Positions 24,366-36,544 of a DNA stretch of 64,000 nucleotides are shown here, one piece after another. Location of the stretch: contig NC_054537.1 in assembly GCF_017654505.1 (NCBI RefSeq), positions 76,086,618 through 76,150,617 of the forward strand, in the 5' to 3' direction. Position numbers and translations under genes: made by a program. The notes under the pieces were generated by a model that searched no databases, was not told the origin of the DNA, and worked only from the letters and a program-made list of their open reading frames with translations. Origin of the DNA: Polyodon spathula (taxonomy: Eukaryota > Chordata > Actinopteri > Acipenseriformes > Polyodontidae). Within the stretch, counting starts at the first letter, position 1, and each line of letters starts with the position of its first letter.

Positions 24366-25920
24366 GATGGAATTCATCAACACTGAAGAGTATATGGCAA
24401 CTCATGGTGAAATCTGATAGTGCTGCAGAGAAGTGCAGTAACCCCCACCTTATAAATGTGTGCACCTGGAATACAAATATTATGATAATTAAGTATTCAA
24501 TATTGCTTTTTTGTGTCAAAATATGCATTTGTTAAATAAATCCTTTGTATTCCTAAAATGTAATTATCAGATTTTAAATTTCATGTAAGATAAGTGAAAA
24601 GTTTAAGACTGAATTTAAATTAAATCTTTGTACATTTTGACAAAAACTCAATTTAAGTATTTTTTTAATTTTTTTTTAAATTTGAAAATAATAAATATCT
24701 AAGGCAGTTCAACTTAAAACTCCAATTTGTATTTCCTTGTGCCTCTAGAACACTGCTAGAAACAAGCTAAACCGTGGGCCTTTGTTGCTACAGCAAAAAA
24801 ACATTTATCCTATGCATTTGAGGGCTATCTTTAAAACATAATGACAGTGTTAACGCATTTAGATAACACCAATAGTTACCAGTCTTAGAAGTGATAATTA
24901 TGCTTTGGAATAATTCTAACTCTGTAATCTGCCGTTACCATCTTCTGTGGGAGTTCAGATCCCGCAGCAATGCGGAGGCACAAAGGAATTGAGTGGTGGC
25001 TCAAGCCCAGGAGGGTTTACTCCAACGAAAGCCAGGTTTCTCCATTCTCTGCCTCCCTGTGGTGGCATTGCATCATGTCATGTTATTATCAGCATTCAGA
25101 GGCCTGTAAACTGCATGTTTCTCTCAAACAGAGGTAAACAACCCGTCTCCAAGCCTCCTGAAAGCAGCTGTTGTTAATCAAGAACCACAGCAGGAGATCT
25201 GCCTAGAGGTTTTTTAAAGGTTAAAACAAGACTTCTTCTTTACGCCTTTAAGGAATTTTAGCTATTAAGTCATATGAACCTGAAATTAAACTGTAAAGTT
25301 AGTTTAAAAAAAAGTAGTCGCTGATTAGACGAGAACAAAATTATGTTGTTTTATTAATAGTTTCTGTGACTACATTGTGCTCAGGCATCTACTTATTGGG
25401 ATTTCTTTTTCTTTAAAAGCAAACACAACATTTTTAAGCACATTTCAAGACAGATTCCCTAGCAAAAATGGCTGTTCAGGCATATTATTGATACTTGGCT
25501 TTTTACCATTTTTACATATTATTTTAGATTAGGATTTAAAATGTAAACACTATTTTGGAATATATTAAGGGAGAAATTATGGTGGTTTTCTCCTAAATTA
25601 CTGCACACCTGTCCTTTCAGTGTTTCCAGAAAACACTGCCACAAATTATAATATGTAAAAATACATCATCATAAAAATAAAAAAATAAAATACAATTATA
25701 AAATATTATTTTTCAAAATAAAATATATACTGTAAATCTGATGGCGTTGTTATGTATCTATTTTTCAGTGAAAGTGCTGTGAAAGAATGATGCCATTGTG
25801 AGGACAATAGCTCAGGTTAATTAGGTAAGAATAACAATTACTAATTTACTAAAATGTTTTTTTTATATATAAAATAAGTACATAATAGAAGTAAACAAAA
25901 GAAAAATAAACTTTTGTCTT
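24366..25920. other. No gene recognised
   Basis: AT-rich DNA between two hAT-related features. A 76-codon frame at 24947 has no family motif. Confidence 0.45.
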
Positions 25921-28065
25921 TGTAGAATTAGATGCTGAGAATAGCCATCCAAATGACACTGGACTATATAAAAACACACAAACTTGGACAGATGCAAAGC
26001 GATATCAGCTTCAGTAAGACAGAAGACATGTTCAGAAGGGAATGGCTTACACAGTTTCCTCAGTTGCTTTATTCAGCAGTGGATGAGCCTATTGCAAATA
26101 CTGTGTGATTTTGGGCAGAAAAAAAACAGGGAAAAAATGCAGAGAAACTTGAAAGTTTATACACAAGTTCTTTGAAAAACTGGGGCTCAGCAGTTACAAA
26201 ACTGAAAGAACATCAGGAAAAATCAGAATTCCACAAAGCAGCAGTAATGTTTGGCAATCACTTCATATCTCTGATGCAAAAACTAAAACACCTGTACCTC
26301 AGGAGTTGAATTCAGCTTATAGAGAAAGAGTGGCAAAAAAAACAAAACAGATAGAAGCTTAAGTCTACAGTGAAAACAGTGATTCTTTGTGGCAAACAAA
26401 ATTGATCTTTAAGGGGTCGCAGAGATGATGCCACATGTGATGCAGAGAATGCATTAAGCAACACTGGGAATTTCCATGCCCTGCTAAACTTCAGAGCTGA
26501 TGCAGGTGACACAGTCTTAGAGGAGCACTTCAAAACAGCCAAGAAGAATGCCACGTATCAGTCAGCTGAAGACAATACAACATGAAATCAGTATCTGTGG
26601 ATCTTGGATTCAAACCCAATTGTCAGTGATATACAGCAGTGTGGTCCATTCCCAATTTTTGCTGACGAAGCCATGATTCAATGAACAACTGCCTCTTGTT
26701 TTACGCTATGGTGACCAAAACAATGATGTCAGAGAAGATTTTGTGGGACTTTAGGAGTGTGACGATGGTGTCTCAGGGCAAGCAGTTGCAAACTTGATTT
26801 TAAAAATAATTAGTAATCTTGCCCTGGACATGACATGCTGTGTAGGTTAATGCTATGGTGGAGTTGGAAACATGTCAGGAAAGTACAAAGATGCCTCAGC
26901 ACTCATTGAGAATCCACATGCTTTATACACTCAGTGTGCATCCCATCGGCTGAACCTTTGTGTAATTAAGACTTGCAAAGTTCAAAGCATTAAACACATG
27001 ATGGATTCAGTTGGTGAGATAAGTAGGTTCTTTTCCTTCTCCCCAAAGCGTCAGTCCCTGCTACAGGAAAAAATACAAGAATTTCTTCCAATTTTGAAAC
27101 TAAATAAAATTCTTTAACGTATGCCATAGATGGGTTCAAAGACTGACTGCCACAGAAGTGTTTTCCTAATACTAAACACTATGGACTGTATCAAAGAAAG
27201 TGGAGACCAAACGTGGAATGCTGAGTCCAAATCTAAAGCCAGTGGATTTTATTATTCAATGATGAATTCTGAATTCATCATGGCACTAACAGTGGCACGA
27301 GAATTAGCTTTTACTAGTGGTATCACCACCAAGCTACAGTTCTCTTCACTGGATATGACCATTGCCTACTCCAGTATTGAGGATATTAAATCCACCATAT
27401 TAGATGTAAGAGCAAACCTTGATTTTCACCATGCATCCAGAAGATTGGAACAGTAGTTACCCAGCCTAGAATTTGTGGGAGACAGACAAACAGATGTAAC
27501 AGAGAAGCATAAACACTAAAAGAATATTTTAAAAGGTCTGTCACAATTCCTTTCCTAGATCAGTTTATCTCTGAATTAGACAGCAGATTTTTCCATGACT
27601 AGGTGTGTGCCATAAAGGGTTTCTCATTAATACCCAGTCTGAAGCGTGAAGGGTGGAAAGAAGCAGCCAAGCAATGGTGCCACAAATATGAACACCATCT
27701 TCCAGCACTGTCCGACCTTGAGGCAGAGATAATGCTTTGGGAGCATCGCTGGCTTAAAGTTGACACACAAGGCTTTAAAAGACTGGGTACTGTGTCAGAC
27801 ACGTTATAGGCCTGTGATTCAGTGATGTACCCCAACATCTCATTAAGGTCTTTGGTTCCTTCCCTGTGACAGCATGTGAGTGTGAGAGATCAGTGTCAAC
27901 AATACATGAGAAGTACCATGAGTAATGAAAGTCTGACAGGTTTGGACCTCACCCATGTCCATTATGACATGGACATCAATTTAGAACAAATAATGGATAT
28001 GTTTGCAAGACACCATCCAAGGGGTCTAGAATTAATCAACATACTCCAGGACAAGGAAAGCTAAG
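25921..28065 (+). pseudogene. Broken hAT transposase, ZMYM1 / P52rIPK-like
   Basis: Remnant of a hAT-superfamily transposase of the kind annotated in fish as zinc finger MYM-type 1-like or 52 kDa repressor-like. In order, across stops and frame changes: TWTDAKRY (TTF/BED-like zinc-finger start), AYCKYCVILG, GNFHALLNFRADAGDTVLEE, LPLVLRYGDQNNDVREDFVG, VANLILKIISNLALDMTCC, GGVGNMSGKYKDASALIE, ALYTQCASHRLNLCVIKTC, and RLTATEVFS-like text. The C-terminal dimerisation region follows (YPNISLRSLVPS, MRSTMSNESLTGLDLTHVHY, FARHHPRGLELINILQ) and ends at 28062-28064. At least eight in-frame stops are present. No terminal repeats were located, so it may be a transposon or a dead retained copy. Confidence 0.88.
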
Positions 28066-29044
28066 CAGGAAGAATGTATGTAAAAATATATTTATTTTCC
28101 TATTTCAATACTCCAAGTATTGCTTGCAGACTTACACTTAGTATGTTACTTAAATTTGCTTGAAAATAATTTGTGGGGTGAGGTCATGGGAGACATTTTA
28201 TGTAACTGGAAGAATTTCTTTATTAAAAAAAAAAAGAAAGAAAAAATATGGCCAGTCAGTTATGCAGTCAGGAATGTAATGAAAATTTTAAACAAACAAA
28301 AACAAATGTTAAGCTTATTTTTATAGTACTAAAGCTGTACTGTTTTATACAGTGGGCTGATACTGCATCTTAAAAATGTACTTTTCCATTTCCTGATGCC
28401 AATGTGCTTGTTGGCTTTGTTATCAAAGTGAATATATAATTTTTTTTTTTTTACAGTTACGTTTGAAAATCGATCTGATGACAACTTTAGTTTAGTGTAG
28501 ATGTGTATCTTCTAAAACTGGAGCGTGTTATGATGGTTGCTACATTAACGCTATGTGTTTTTAAAACAATTAGGCCTACGTTGTATTTATGGGCACAGTC
28601 ATTACAAAAAAGAATGTAAAAAGGAATCATACTCTTGATTTTCTTTTTCATGCTACACAAAATTGTTTGGCTATTTAATCTTGTGGGATTATACAGCATC
28701 AGGCTTGAATGGAGGTGAGTTTAAAAATACATATACGTTGGGAAGCTTGCGATCAACTTAATAAAACCCCTAAACAGTAAGTATAACTCTTATAAATGCA
28801 TACAGCACTCATGAGAAATAATCTTTCTTACAATGTGCTTTTGTTATGTACATATTTGTAAGTGATCATATTTGAAAGCGCTGTTTCTGAAACTGACGAT
28901 ACAATTTTTGTGTTTTCTCTCAGGTTATATCAATAGTTTGTACTGTGGAGATGAAAAAAAAAGAAAATATCTTTGGAAAATGTTGAAATGAGACCCGATA
29001 TCTAAATCACATCTTACTGTGTGAGGATATGCAGAAACAAGTTG

Positions 29045-29090
<46 letters not shown>

Positions 29091-30900
29091 ATAAAAAGCT
29101 GGTTTGATAACTATTTGATACAACCATCAGATAACCACAGGGAGCTCAGATAATTTGCAAAAAAAAACTGTGACAGGCACTTGGAAAACAAAGAAAAGAA
29201 GGAGCTGGCTGTTTGTTCCTGATTTTATACAGCAAAATTGCCAAGCATCATTCAAGCCTGCCTTTTGCCTGCCTTTCAAGCAGCATTGAGTTACCGAGGA
29301 GAGCTTTCATTGCTAAGAACCAGGTGACATCAGCCAAATCTCCAGCCCGCTCCAACCCCCCAGTCTTATTGATTTAAGAACACTACAGATCTTTGTTTCA
29401 ACATTTCCTGTCACACAACACCAAGCAAAACTTATCACCCCATCAGAAATCCACCCATGTGAAGCTGCGCTTCAGTAGGAGCGACTGTGAAGGGCATCAG
29501 ACAAGCCATGTGAGCATGGAAGCACTTCTTAAGTAGGTTTTTATAAGAATGTAATGCGGCAGATCTGGTTAAGACGCATTGAAAGATAGAGCAATCAGAT
29601 TAGATTAAGCATTACAATGCTGGCATTCTTATGCTTTTTTTTTTTTTTCACAGTTAAGGAATTGACAATCTTTAGTATAGGTACCTGTATAGAAGACTTG
29701 TCTTATTTAAAGTCTGGCAACACAAATTATTGTCAGTAGTGTTGTTTTAGGTGTTATTTGTATGAAGTTAATTAATATTTTCTTCTTGTTCTTCTTCAAT
29801 AGCTTATTTAAATTATAAGTGGTTACATTTTGTTTGTTTTGTTTTTATCAGTGAACCCACAATAAATGCTCAATTGTTTAATGTTTAGAAGTAGCAAGAG
29901 AAGTTTAGCAAACCTTTTTTTGAATGTTTATTGAGTCCATTCAACTACTGTTCCATCCCTTGAGGGGAATGTTATCTATTTGGATTGTCCACAAGGTTTC
30001 TGAATTTAGAAGATTAAACAAATCAGATTAATTATGTAGGACTATGTTATTATAAGATACAGCTTTAACAATATATGATTGAACATGCATCCAACTATCA
30101 CAGTTGATCTTAAGTATGTTTCACCATGATTTACTGTTTTCTAAGATTTAACTACTTTATCTGTTAAATCACAACCCCCCACCCCCACCCATAGCATCCA
30201 AAGCCACCTTTTACAAAACAAATGGTTCCTAAATGCAACCCCTTGACTTCCCACTTTTACAAACTAATACAGTACATGGGAAATGAATGAGGAGAGAGTG
30301 AAGGATATCACCAGTGTTTGGAGTGCTAACGTATCTTTTATGGGTATTGTGTATACTGCTTGGCTTTGCCATTTTTTATAAGTTTGTGAAAGTTATACTC
30401 AAATAGTCTATTTTAAACCATTTCACTCAGTACAGTACACACCATTAGTTCACATCCAGAATGCTGTGCTTAGAAGTGCAGTATTTGGAAGTCTGTAATT
30501 CAATTTTATTCCTGTGTAACACCTGGGGACATTTATGTTGTTTGTTTATTAAAGCATGCGTCAGGAACAGATTTCCAATGATATGAACGTTCTTCAATGC
30601 AAAAAGATCACCTGTAGCATGACAAGCTCAAATACTTGCATTGTGCAGGGGTGGCTGCTGCCTTTCTATGTGGATAAAATGTACTCAGGTAAGACAAAAA
30701 ACCAATGTCCAAGCTGTAGCTCCCAAGAAACTACCACTCTCCAGCACACTGGAAAATCCTTACTCTGTAAATTAACATTTATACTTTATTATGGTGAATC
30801 TAGTAGCGTTCACGTTTTCAAATTAGTTTAGATACAGACAGTTAAAGTGACTCATACAGTATACTTTTTATGTAGGCTGGCATTGTTAAGATGTACAGTA
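28066..30900. other. No gene recognised; 43-base A run inside
   Basis: AT-rich DNA with a pure A tract at 29047-29089, which might be the tail of an old retroposed copy, although nothing recognisable precedes it. No coding motif. Confidence 0.45.
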
Positions 30901-30904
30901 CCTT

Positions 30905-31260
30905 TTTTTATATATAAATTTAGTTGTTGCCAATTATTTTTTTTTATTTTCTCCCAATTTGAAATGCCAATTATTATTTAGGCTCAGCTCACCGCTACCA
31001 CCCCTGCGCTGACTCGGGAGCGGCGAAGATGAACAGACGCTGTCCTCCGAAGCGTGTGCCATCAGCCGCCCACTTCTTTACACACTGCGGATTCACCATG
31101 CAGCCACCCAGGAGCTACAGCGTCGGAGGACAACGCAGCTCCCAGGCAGCTAACAGGCAAGCCCGCAGGCGCCCGGCCAGACTACAGGGGTCGCTGGTGC
31201 GCAGTGAGCCGAGGACACTCTGGCCATGTGCAATTTGCAGGAGACCTTTAATGAATAAAA
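30905..31260 (+). repeat. GC-rich interspersed repeat (family not determined)
   Basis: It opens with an AT-rich lead-in (TTTAGTTGTTGCCAATTATT) and passes into GGCTCAGCTCACCGCTACCA, CTGACTCGGGAGCGGCGAAG, and GTCGGAGGACAACGCAGCTC. It ends in GCAGTGAGCCGAGGACACTC. The GC content is well above the flanks and I recognise the sequence as an interspersed fish repeat. The open frames it contains (31029, 31054) carry no known domain. Confidence 0.55.
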
Positions 31261-32071
31261 GGTCAACACCTTACTGGATTAAGGGTTCTCATCCAGCTAG
31301 CATGGCTTATTAACTAGCCTTAAAAAGCTATTGTCTCAGGTATAAGGTATATCTTCTTTTTAGAGCAGCTCGTAACTTGAGAATGAGCACTCAGAAACCA
31401 AAGCCTTTAAATCCAGTGCAGACCAGGCCTGGCATACAAAACCAGATGTGTATTTGAAGAGGGTGGGTGTGAACTCAACTTTCAACAGTAATTTCCTATG
31501 AAGCAACAGTCTGTGGTCTCCAAGTTCTGCTTAGGTGACACGTGTGGGTCAGGCACCTTCCCACTGGCTTATTTCCCTTCGCCATGATCAAACACATTAC
31601 AGCATTGGCCAGAATTCAAAATCTCGGAAGATCAACGCTGAGCCCTAGTAGTGCTATCATTACGTAGTCTAAATATATGCTGTAATGCTATTATGTCATA
31701 ATAATAATCAGTATCTAATCATTCAAATATAAAATTGAAGCATTGTTTTTTGCATATACAGTTGTAGTCAAAAGTTTACATAGCCCAATGGAAATTTTTA
31801 ATTTCTAAAAACTTGAAAACAAAGAATTTTGGGGAAAATCTTTTGTAGTAAAAGTTTTGCTTTTGTGGATGAGGAAGAGGAAAAAAAAGTTACAAGAAAT
31901 AGATGTCTACAATTATTTATTTCAGCAATTGTTTTGCAAAACTCCAAAAATGCTAATTCAAAAATATTCATGCCTTTTGATGCTGATAGTATTGTCTGCA
32001 AGTGCTAGAAATGTCAATATAATAATGCAGAACCTAATTCTAGAAAAGTCTAGAAAATGCTGGATTATAGG

Positions 32072-32815
32072 TTGGGCTTCTGATTTTCGGTTTAAAGTTT
32101 TAAACCGATAAAACACCCCTGATACAATAAAAAAAAAAAATGAAATCGGTGGATAGCCAGTAAACACAGGAAAGCACTGGAAAAACTGTGGAAATGGTTA
32201 ATCAATCCACATTGATTTTACCCTTTTCCCATTAAAAAATAAAACCTACTACATAAATAATAATAAATACATTTCCCAGTGCTGCTGGGCAATGTCCCGC
32301 CTTCCTGACTTGTATCTATCAATGATTTGTTCTGAATACTTTAAACCCGCCCCAACTACTGAGTAGCAGCACATTCCTGCATTTCTATTGGTGACTCCGC
32401 TTGAGAGATTTAAAATGAGGTTACAATCAGGAATGGAGGCTTGTTAGCGGGATTTAGAGCTGTATTACAGTTAAGATACAGAGGATTTAAAACAGAACTG
32501 TGCCAAAATGTACAAAAATGCCTACAAACAAAAACCCCAGAAGAATGTGCCCGTGACCATATGGATTTCATTGTGGAAGACATCAAAGGATAGAAGGTAC
32601 AACTTAAGTGTGCAAGTACTGTCGAGTTACTACTATCCATATTTTGACAGAAATAAAAACACTCAAGCATTTCGGAAAGTAACCGAAAACACTAATTTCA
32701 TAGAGTATACCAAAAACAAAAGCCCTGCAAAAAAATGATTTACATAAAACTCAAAATTAGCTAAAAATAAGCACCTAAAAATACAATTAATAAAAACCGA
32801 AAAACAGAAGCCCTA
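32072..32815 (+). mobile_element. Non-autonomous hAT element with 8-bp target duplication (ATTATAGG)
   Basis: 744 bases. The left end is TTGGGCTTCTGATTTTCGG and the right end, reversed, TAGGGCTTCTGTTTTTCGG. ATTATAGG flanks it exactly at 32064-32071 and 32816-32823. It sits inside the left untranslated part of a Tc1 element, so it is younger than that insertion. A reading frame with one stop near 32520-32640 contains CKYCRVTTIH (32611 onward), a CxxC piece like a BED finger. No catalytic domain. Confidence 0.88.
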
Positions 32816-32868
32816 ATTATAGGTGAACATTCTTAGACAGTATAAAAGGGTTATGCATAGGATGATCG

Positions 32869-33480
32869 ATGTCATTACCAATAAGTCAGCATGGAAAACG
32901 TAAAGACCTATATCAATGCCTTAAGCAGAAAATGATTTATTTTCATGAAGCTGGAGAAGGATTCAAGAAGATTTCCAAGCATCCGCTTATCCCAATTTCA
33001 ACTACTGTTTCTATTATCAAGAAGTACAAGATTCATTGTACTGTCACAACGCTCCCTCGGTCTGGACGAAAGAAGGTTCTTTCACCAAGAACAAGTAGAA
33101 GAATTGTGACTAAGGTTAGTAACAATCCCAGATTGACTGCCAAAGATATTCCAAGTGAACTGGCTGCAAGTGGGACTGGGGTTTCCATTTCAACCACAGA
33201 TCGAGTATTGCATGGTGGAGGTCTCAATGGTCACAGGCAAAAGAAAAAGGACAATTGCTTAAAGTTTGCAAAGTGGCATATGAATGATGGAATGATGGAT
33301 ATGAGTTCTGGTAAAAGGTTTTTGTGGAGTGATGAAACAAAAATAGAGCTATTTGGTCACTCTGATAGTCGTTACGTTTGGAGAAAGTCTGGTGAGGTGT
33401 ACAAAGAAAAGAACACCGTATCTACTGTCAAGCATGGTGTCGGTAATATCCTTATATAGGACTGTTTTTGCTCTAATGGC
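32869..33480 (+). pseudogene. Tc1-like transposase, N-terminal and central part
   Basis: A 196-residue open frame followed by a stop that replaces the usual Trp. Motifs in order: GKRKDLYQCLKQKMIYFHEA (helix-turn-helix start), ISTTVSIIKKYKIHCTVTTL, PRSGRKKVLSPRTSRRIVTK, NNPRLTAKDIPSELAASG, GVSISTTDRVLHGGGLNG, WSDETKIELFGHSDSRYVW with the first catalytic Asp, and VKHGVGNILI then stop, then CFCSNGTG. It breaks at the microsatellite before the second Asp and the Glu. A full Tc1 transposase is about 340 residues. The start Met may be internal; translation in relatives begins close to this point. Confidence 0.92.
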
Positions 33481-33484
33481 ACAG

Positions 33485-33485
<1 letters not shown>

Positions 33486-33521
<36 letters not shown>
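33486..33521. repeat. (TA)n microsatellite at Tc1 breakpoint
   Basis: About 18 TA units that replace the end of the Tc1 transposase. Confidence 0.97.
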
Positions 33522-33524
<3 letters not shown>

Positions 33525-33810
33525 TAAACAGGTCTTCAAGCAGATGCCTCTCAAACATCATGTACAGGGTTTTTGCAGTTAATACAGCTGAACTTTTGGC
33601 ATCATATACATTCATTCTAAATTCTCTTTGGTTGTGGCTAAGCAACAGCTGTTTAGTGCAATGAAACTAAAGAGTGACTTTGTAATGCCTACGCTAGTGG
33701 ACATGCCAGGCTTTAATATCTAGCAAAGTTCAGATCTAATCAATCTCAGATGGATAACAAAAACCTATTCCTTTTTCATTCTCTGTATTTGTAAACAACT
33801 AATGATACTA

Positions 33811-33835
33811 TATATATATATAATATATATATTAG

Positions 33836-33880
<45 letters not shown>
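33811..33880. repeat. Interrupted (TA)n microsatellite
   Basis: Two TA blocks separated by a short ATTAGAA spacer. Confidence 0.95.
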
Positions 33881-33884
<4 letters not shown>

Positions 33885-34279
33885 TCAGAGCAAATATTCT
33901 CTACTCAGCGAAGCTCCATGTTTTTCTGCTTTGGGTCAGGGTCAATACCTGCATACATAGTATATATTATACTACTGGAACCACATGTGAGTACTTCAGG
34001 TTGATACACTGTTTCATCTGCATCATGTACCGACAATAAAGAACATGACATACTAGTAGACACAATGGAGCTATAATACTTTATTTATTGAAATGCATAG
34101 CGATGACTATTCACAAAATTCTTAATACCCTATACAATCTACCTAAACATGTTACAACCATGTGATTGTGTTTCACTTCATTCATATTTACTCTCCAAAA
34201 CATGATGATCTCACATTAGTGGGTAGATGTGAGGATACGCTCAACATGATTTGCAGGTGGAAAACCCCCATAATGCTGC

Positions 34280-34465
34280 TGTAAATCGTGTGTAGCAGCC
34301 GTAAATTCTGATTTGAAGCTGACACCCTAGGATCCTTCAAGAAGCTGCTTGATGAGATTTTGGGATCAATAAGCTACTAACAACCAAACGAGCAAGATGG
34401 GCCGAATGGCTTCCTCTCGTTTGTAAACTTTCTTATGTTCTTATGTTCTTGTGTTCTTATTTTAC
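34280..34465 (+). repeat. LINE/SINE 3' tail with TTCTTATG repeats
   Basis: GATGGGCCGAATGGCTTCCT, CTCGTTTGTAAACTTTCTTA and repeated TTATGTTCTTATGTTC units form a 3' tail familiar from interspersed retroposons of non-teleost and other fish. A weaker relative (GATGGGCTGAATAGC) lies near 4768. No internal promoter or coding part is recognisable, so the family is uncertain. Confidence 0.5.
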
Positions 34466-35580
34466 CGTCCGCAAAAAATGTGCGTATGTAAAGAATTTCT
34501 ACACCTGCTATCTAATTTGCACTTTGCCATCATTAATCCATTACAATTATATTGAAATGCATTCAAATGACTTGGGTGGGATCTGGATACTAAGCTGACG
34601 CAAACATTATAATGTGATGTAAGAATGTTGCCTTGCACGAAGACAAAATTTTACGGCTCTTCTTACAAGGTGCAAACCATTGTAGAAGCGAGTAACTAAG
34701 AACTGTATAAAAGCACAAATCTGCAGAGACCTGTCATTGGCTTCAGGATGGCTGCTGTGGTGCACTTCCTGATGTGGCAACACTTGGCTCTTGTTGAGGA
34801 GAGGCGGGAACACGTTGGGAGAAGAAGGACAAGACAAAGAAGACCCCGCTTATTCAATCCCAGGGTCACTTTGTTTGGGATGCTGGAGGATGCGGTGCTA
34901 AAGCGTTATCGTCTCACTCTGCAGGTTATCCTAGATCTAATAGCTGAATTGAGAGTTGAGCTAGACCCCTGCGTCAATCTAGGGACCGCTATCCCTGCAC
35001 ATGTGAAAGGGCTGTGTTCTCTGCACTACTTAGCCTCTGGTTCCTTTCAGACCACAGTTGGAATGACTGGAGGGATAGCGCAATCCACCATTTCCAGAGT
35101 GCTAGGCAAATTTCTGGATTCCATGCTAAAAAGGGCAGGCCAATACATATCATTTCCTAAGGACACTAGAATAATTGATAGGCTGTGGCTTTTCCAAACA
35201 ACTCAGTTTCAAGCTGAGTGACCTCACCTGTAAGGACTCTCAGCTCCTTCTCAGAAAATGTTTTTTTTTTTTCTTTTCCGTGCACCAAGATGACTTTGCT
35301 GCCCTTCATCTGACATATGTTTTTTGGTTTGTACAAATGTCATACAGCGACTACTGCTCTCTGTACTCCTAACTCTGCAAGTGCGGCAACTAAATAGATG
35401 ATGCACTCATTGAGACCCTCATTATCATAATTGCAGATCATTATTTGTGGGTGTTGAGTAATTTGCATTGCTCTTAAGCTTACACAGGGCAAAGTGCAAA
35501 ATAATTGCCTGACTGCAATGCAATTTGAATTTTGTATCCGCAATTATTTCCACTGTACCTATAAATGCTTAAGTCTTTTC
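34466..35580 (+). mobile_element. PIF/Harbinger element with truncated transposase
   Basis: Noncoding leader (34466-34747), a HARBI1-like ORF, and a 3' noncoding stretch rich in ATAATTGCA-type motifs (35420-35560). The catalytic half of the transposase is missing. Terminal repeats and target duplication were not resolved. Confidence 0.7.
34748..35221 (+). pseudogene. HARBI1-like transposase, N-terminal half only
   Basis: 157 residues. Motifs: RRTRQRRPRLFNPRVTLFGM, LKRYRLTLQVILDLIAELRV, GLCSLHYLASGSFQTTVGMT, GGIAQSTISRVLGKFLDSML. These are the helix-turn-helix region and N-terminal part of Harbinger transposases (HARBI1-like proteins are about 350 residues). The frame ends shortly before the place where the first catalytic Asp would lie, and the following DNA is noncoding, so the copy has lost its DDE domain. 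Of the transposase fragments here it has the longest uninterrupted N-terminal frame. Confidence 0.88.
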
Positions 35581-35805
35581 TATGCTCTGATATAAAGTGT
35601 TGTAGCTTTTCAGCATTTTTTATTTTTATTTTTTAGATGAAAGGTTTAGAACATTCAATAAATAAACCAAAAAAAAACCTTCTGATTTACAGGGAATATA
35701 AATTAATGTATGTCTGGAATTACTTGTTACTGGGCCTGACTACATAAGGTTACAGAGTCCCATAGATGAAATTTTGGTGACCACACAAGCAGACACTCAA
35801 TTAGT

Positions 35806-36030
35806 GTGTTTGCACTTACAACTCAGACCTGAACTGGCTTAGGTTTGATCAGATTACAAGATTCTTATCATTTGAGCCACCAGTTTACACTTAAGCACAG
35901 ACCTCGGTTGGCTCTGGCCCTTTGTGCGTGCGCATAGCCCCTGAACTGTAGCTCGTATCCCATGACATCATATCGACCACCCCCTGTGTGAACACGTTTC
36001 CTCTCCCCAAAACACAGGCAGAACTGTTTC
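35806..36030. repeat. Repeat family A, partial copy
   Basis: It shares blocks with 55366-55530: TTATCATTTGAGCCACC, GTTTACACTTAAGCA and GCCCCTGAACT, in the same order and spacing. It begins TGTTTGCACTTACAACTCAG. Probably a Harbinger-type MITE. Confidence 0.6.
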
Positions 36031-36544
36031 AATCAACAAGCCAGTTGTTTTTGTCACTTGTATGTTTCTACTTCAAGGTTGTCCTTCCATGCTAATTAAG
36101 ATTTCATTCAGAAATGGAGCGAACCATTGAAAACGTACATATCGGACATTTAAAGAGACAGGTGCTATTGTATACATTTACACATCAGTCTGACAACTCT
36201 TCTTGTCTGTAAATATAAACAATAACTCCCATTTATTTTGTTGCCCATGAAAAAGACTTATAAGTATTTACGTTCGCTTCAATGACAACAATCAATAAAT
36301 GGCATCTTCAGCTACTCTCAACATGGCGAATGTAATAAAGGAGCACAGATTTTGAACAAATGCGGTTTCGTTATTAAACTTCATAAAAAACATGATGTCG
36401 CAACCCCCAATTGCAACATCAGACCAACATTTAACTATACCATTACAGTTCACTATACTTTATATGAGTCACAGCCTAAATACAACCTCCTTGAATAATC
36501 TCTCGTTCAATAACACAATATTCTACTGTGGAGAATACCAGGCT

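Larger units (their letters stand above)
31759..33485 (+). mobile_element. Tc1-like transposon, split by a hAT insertion and 3'-truncated
   Basis: The left end CAGTTGTAGTCAAAAGTTTA follows TA near 31758 and is a terminus I recognise from fish Tc1 elements. About 310 bases of terminal DNA are interrupted at 32064 by a hAT element and resume at 32824, leading to the transposase ORF. The right half of the gene and the right end are missing: the coding sequence runs into a (TA)n tract at 33486. Confidence 0.85.
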
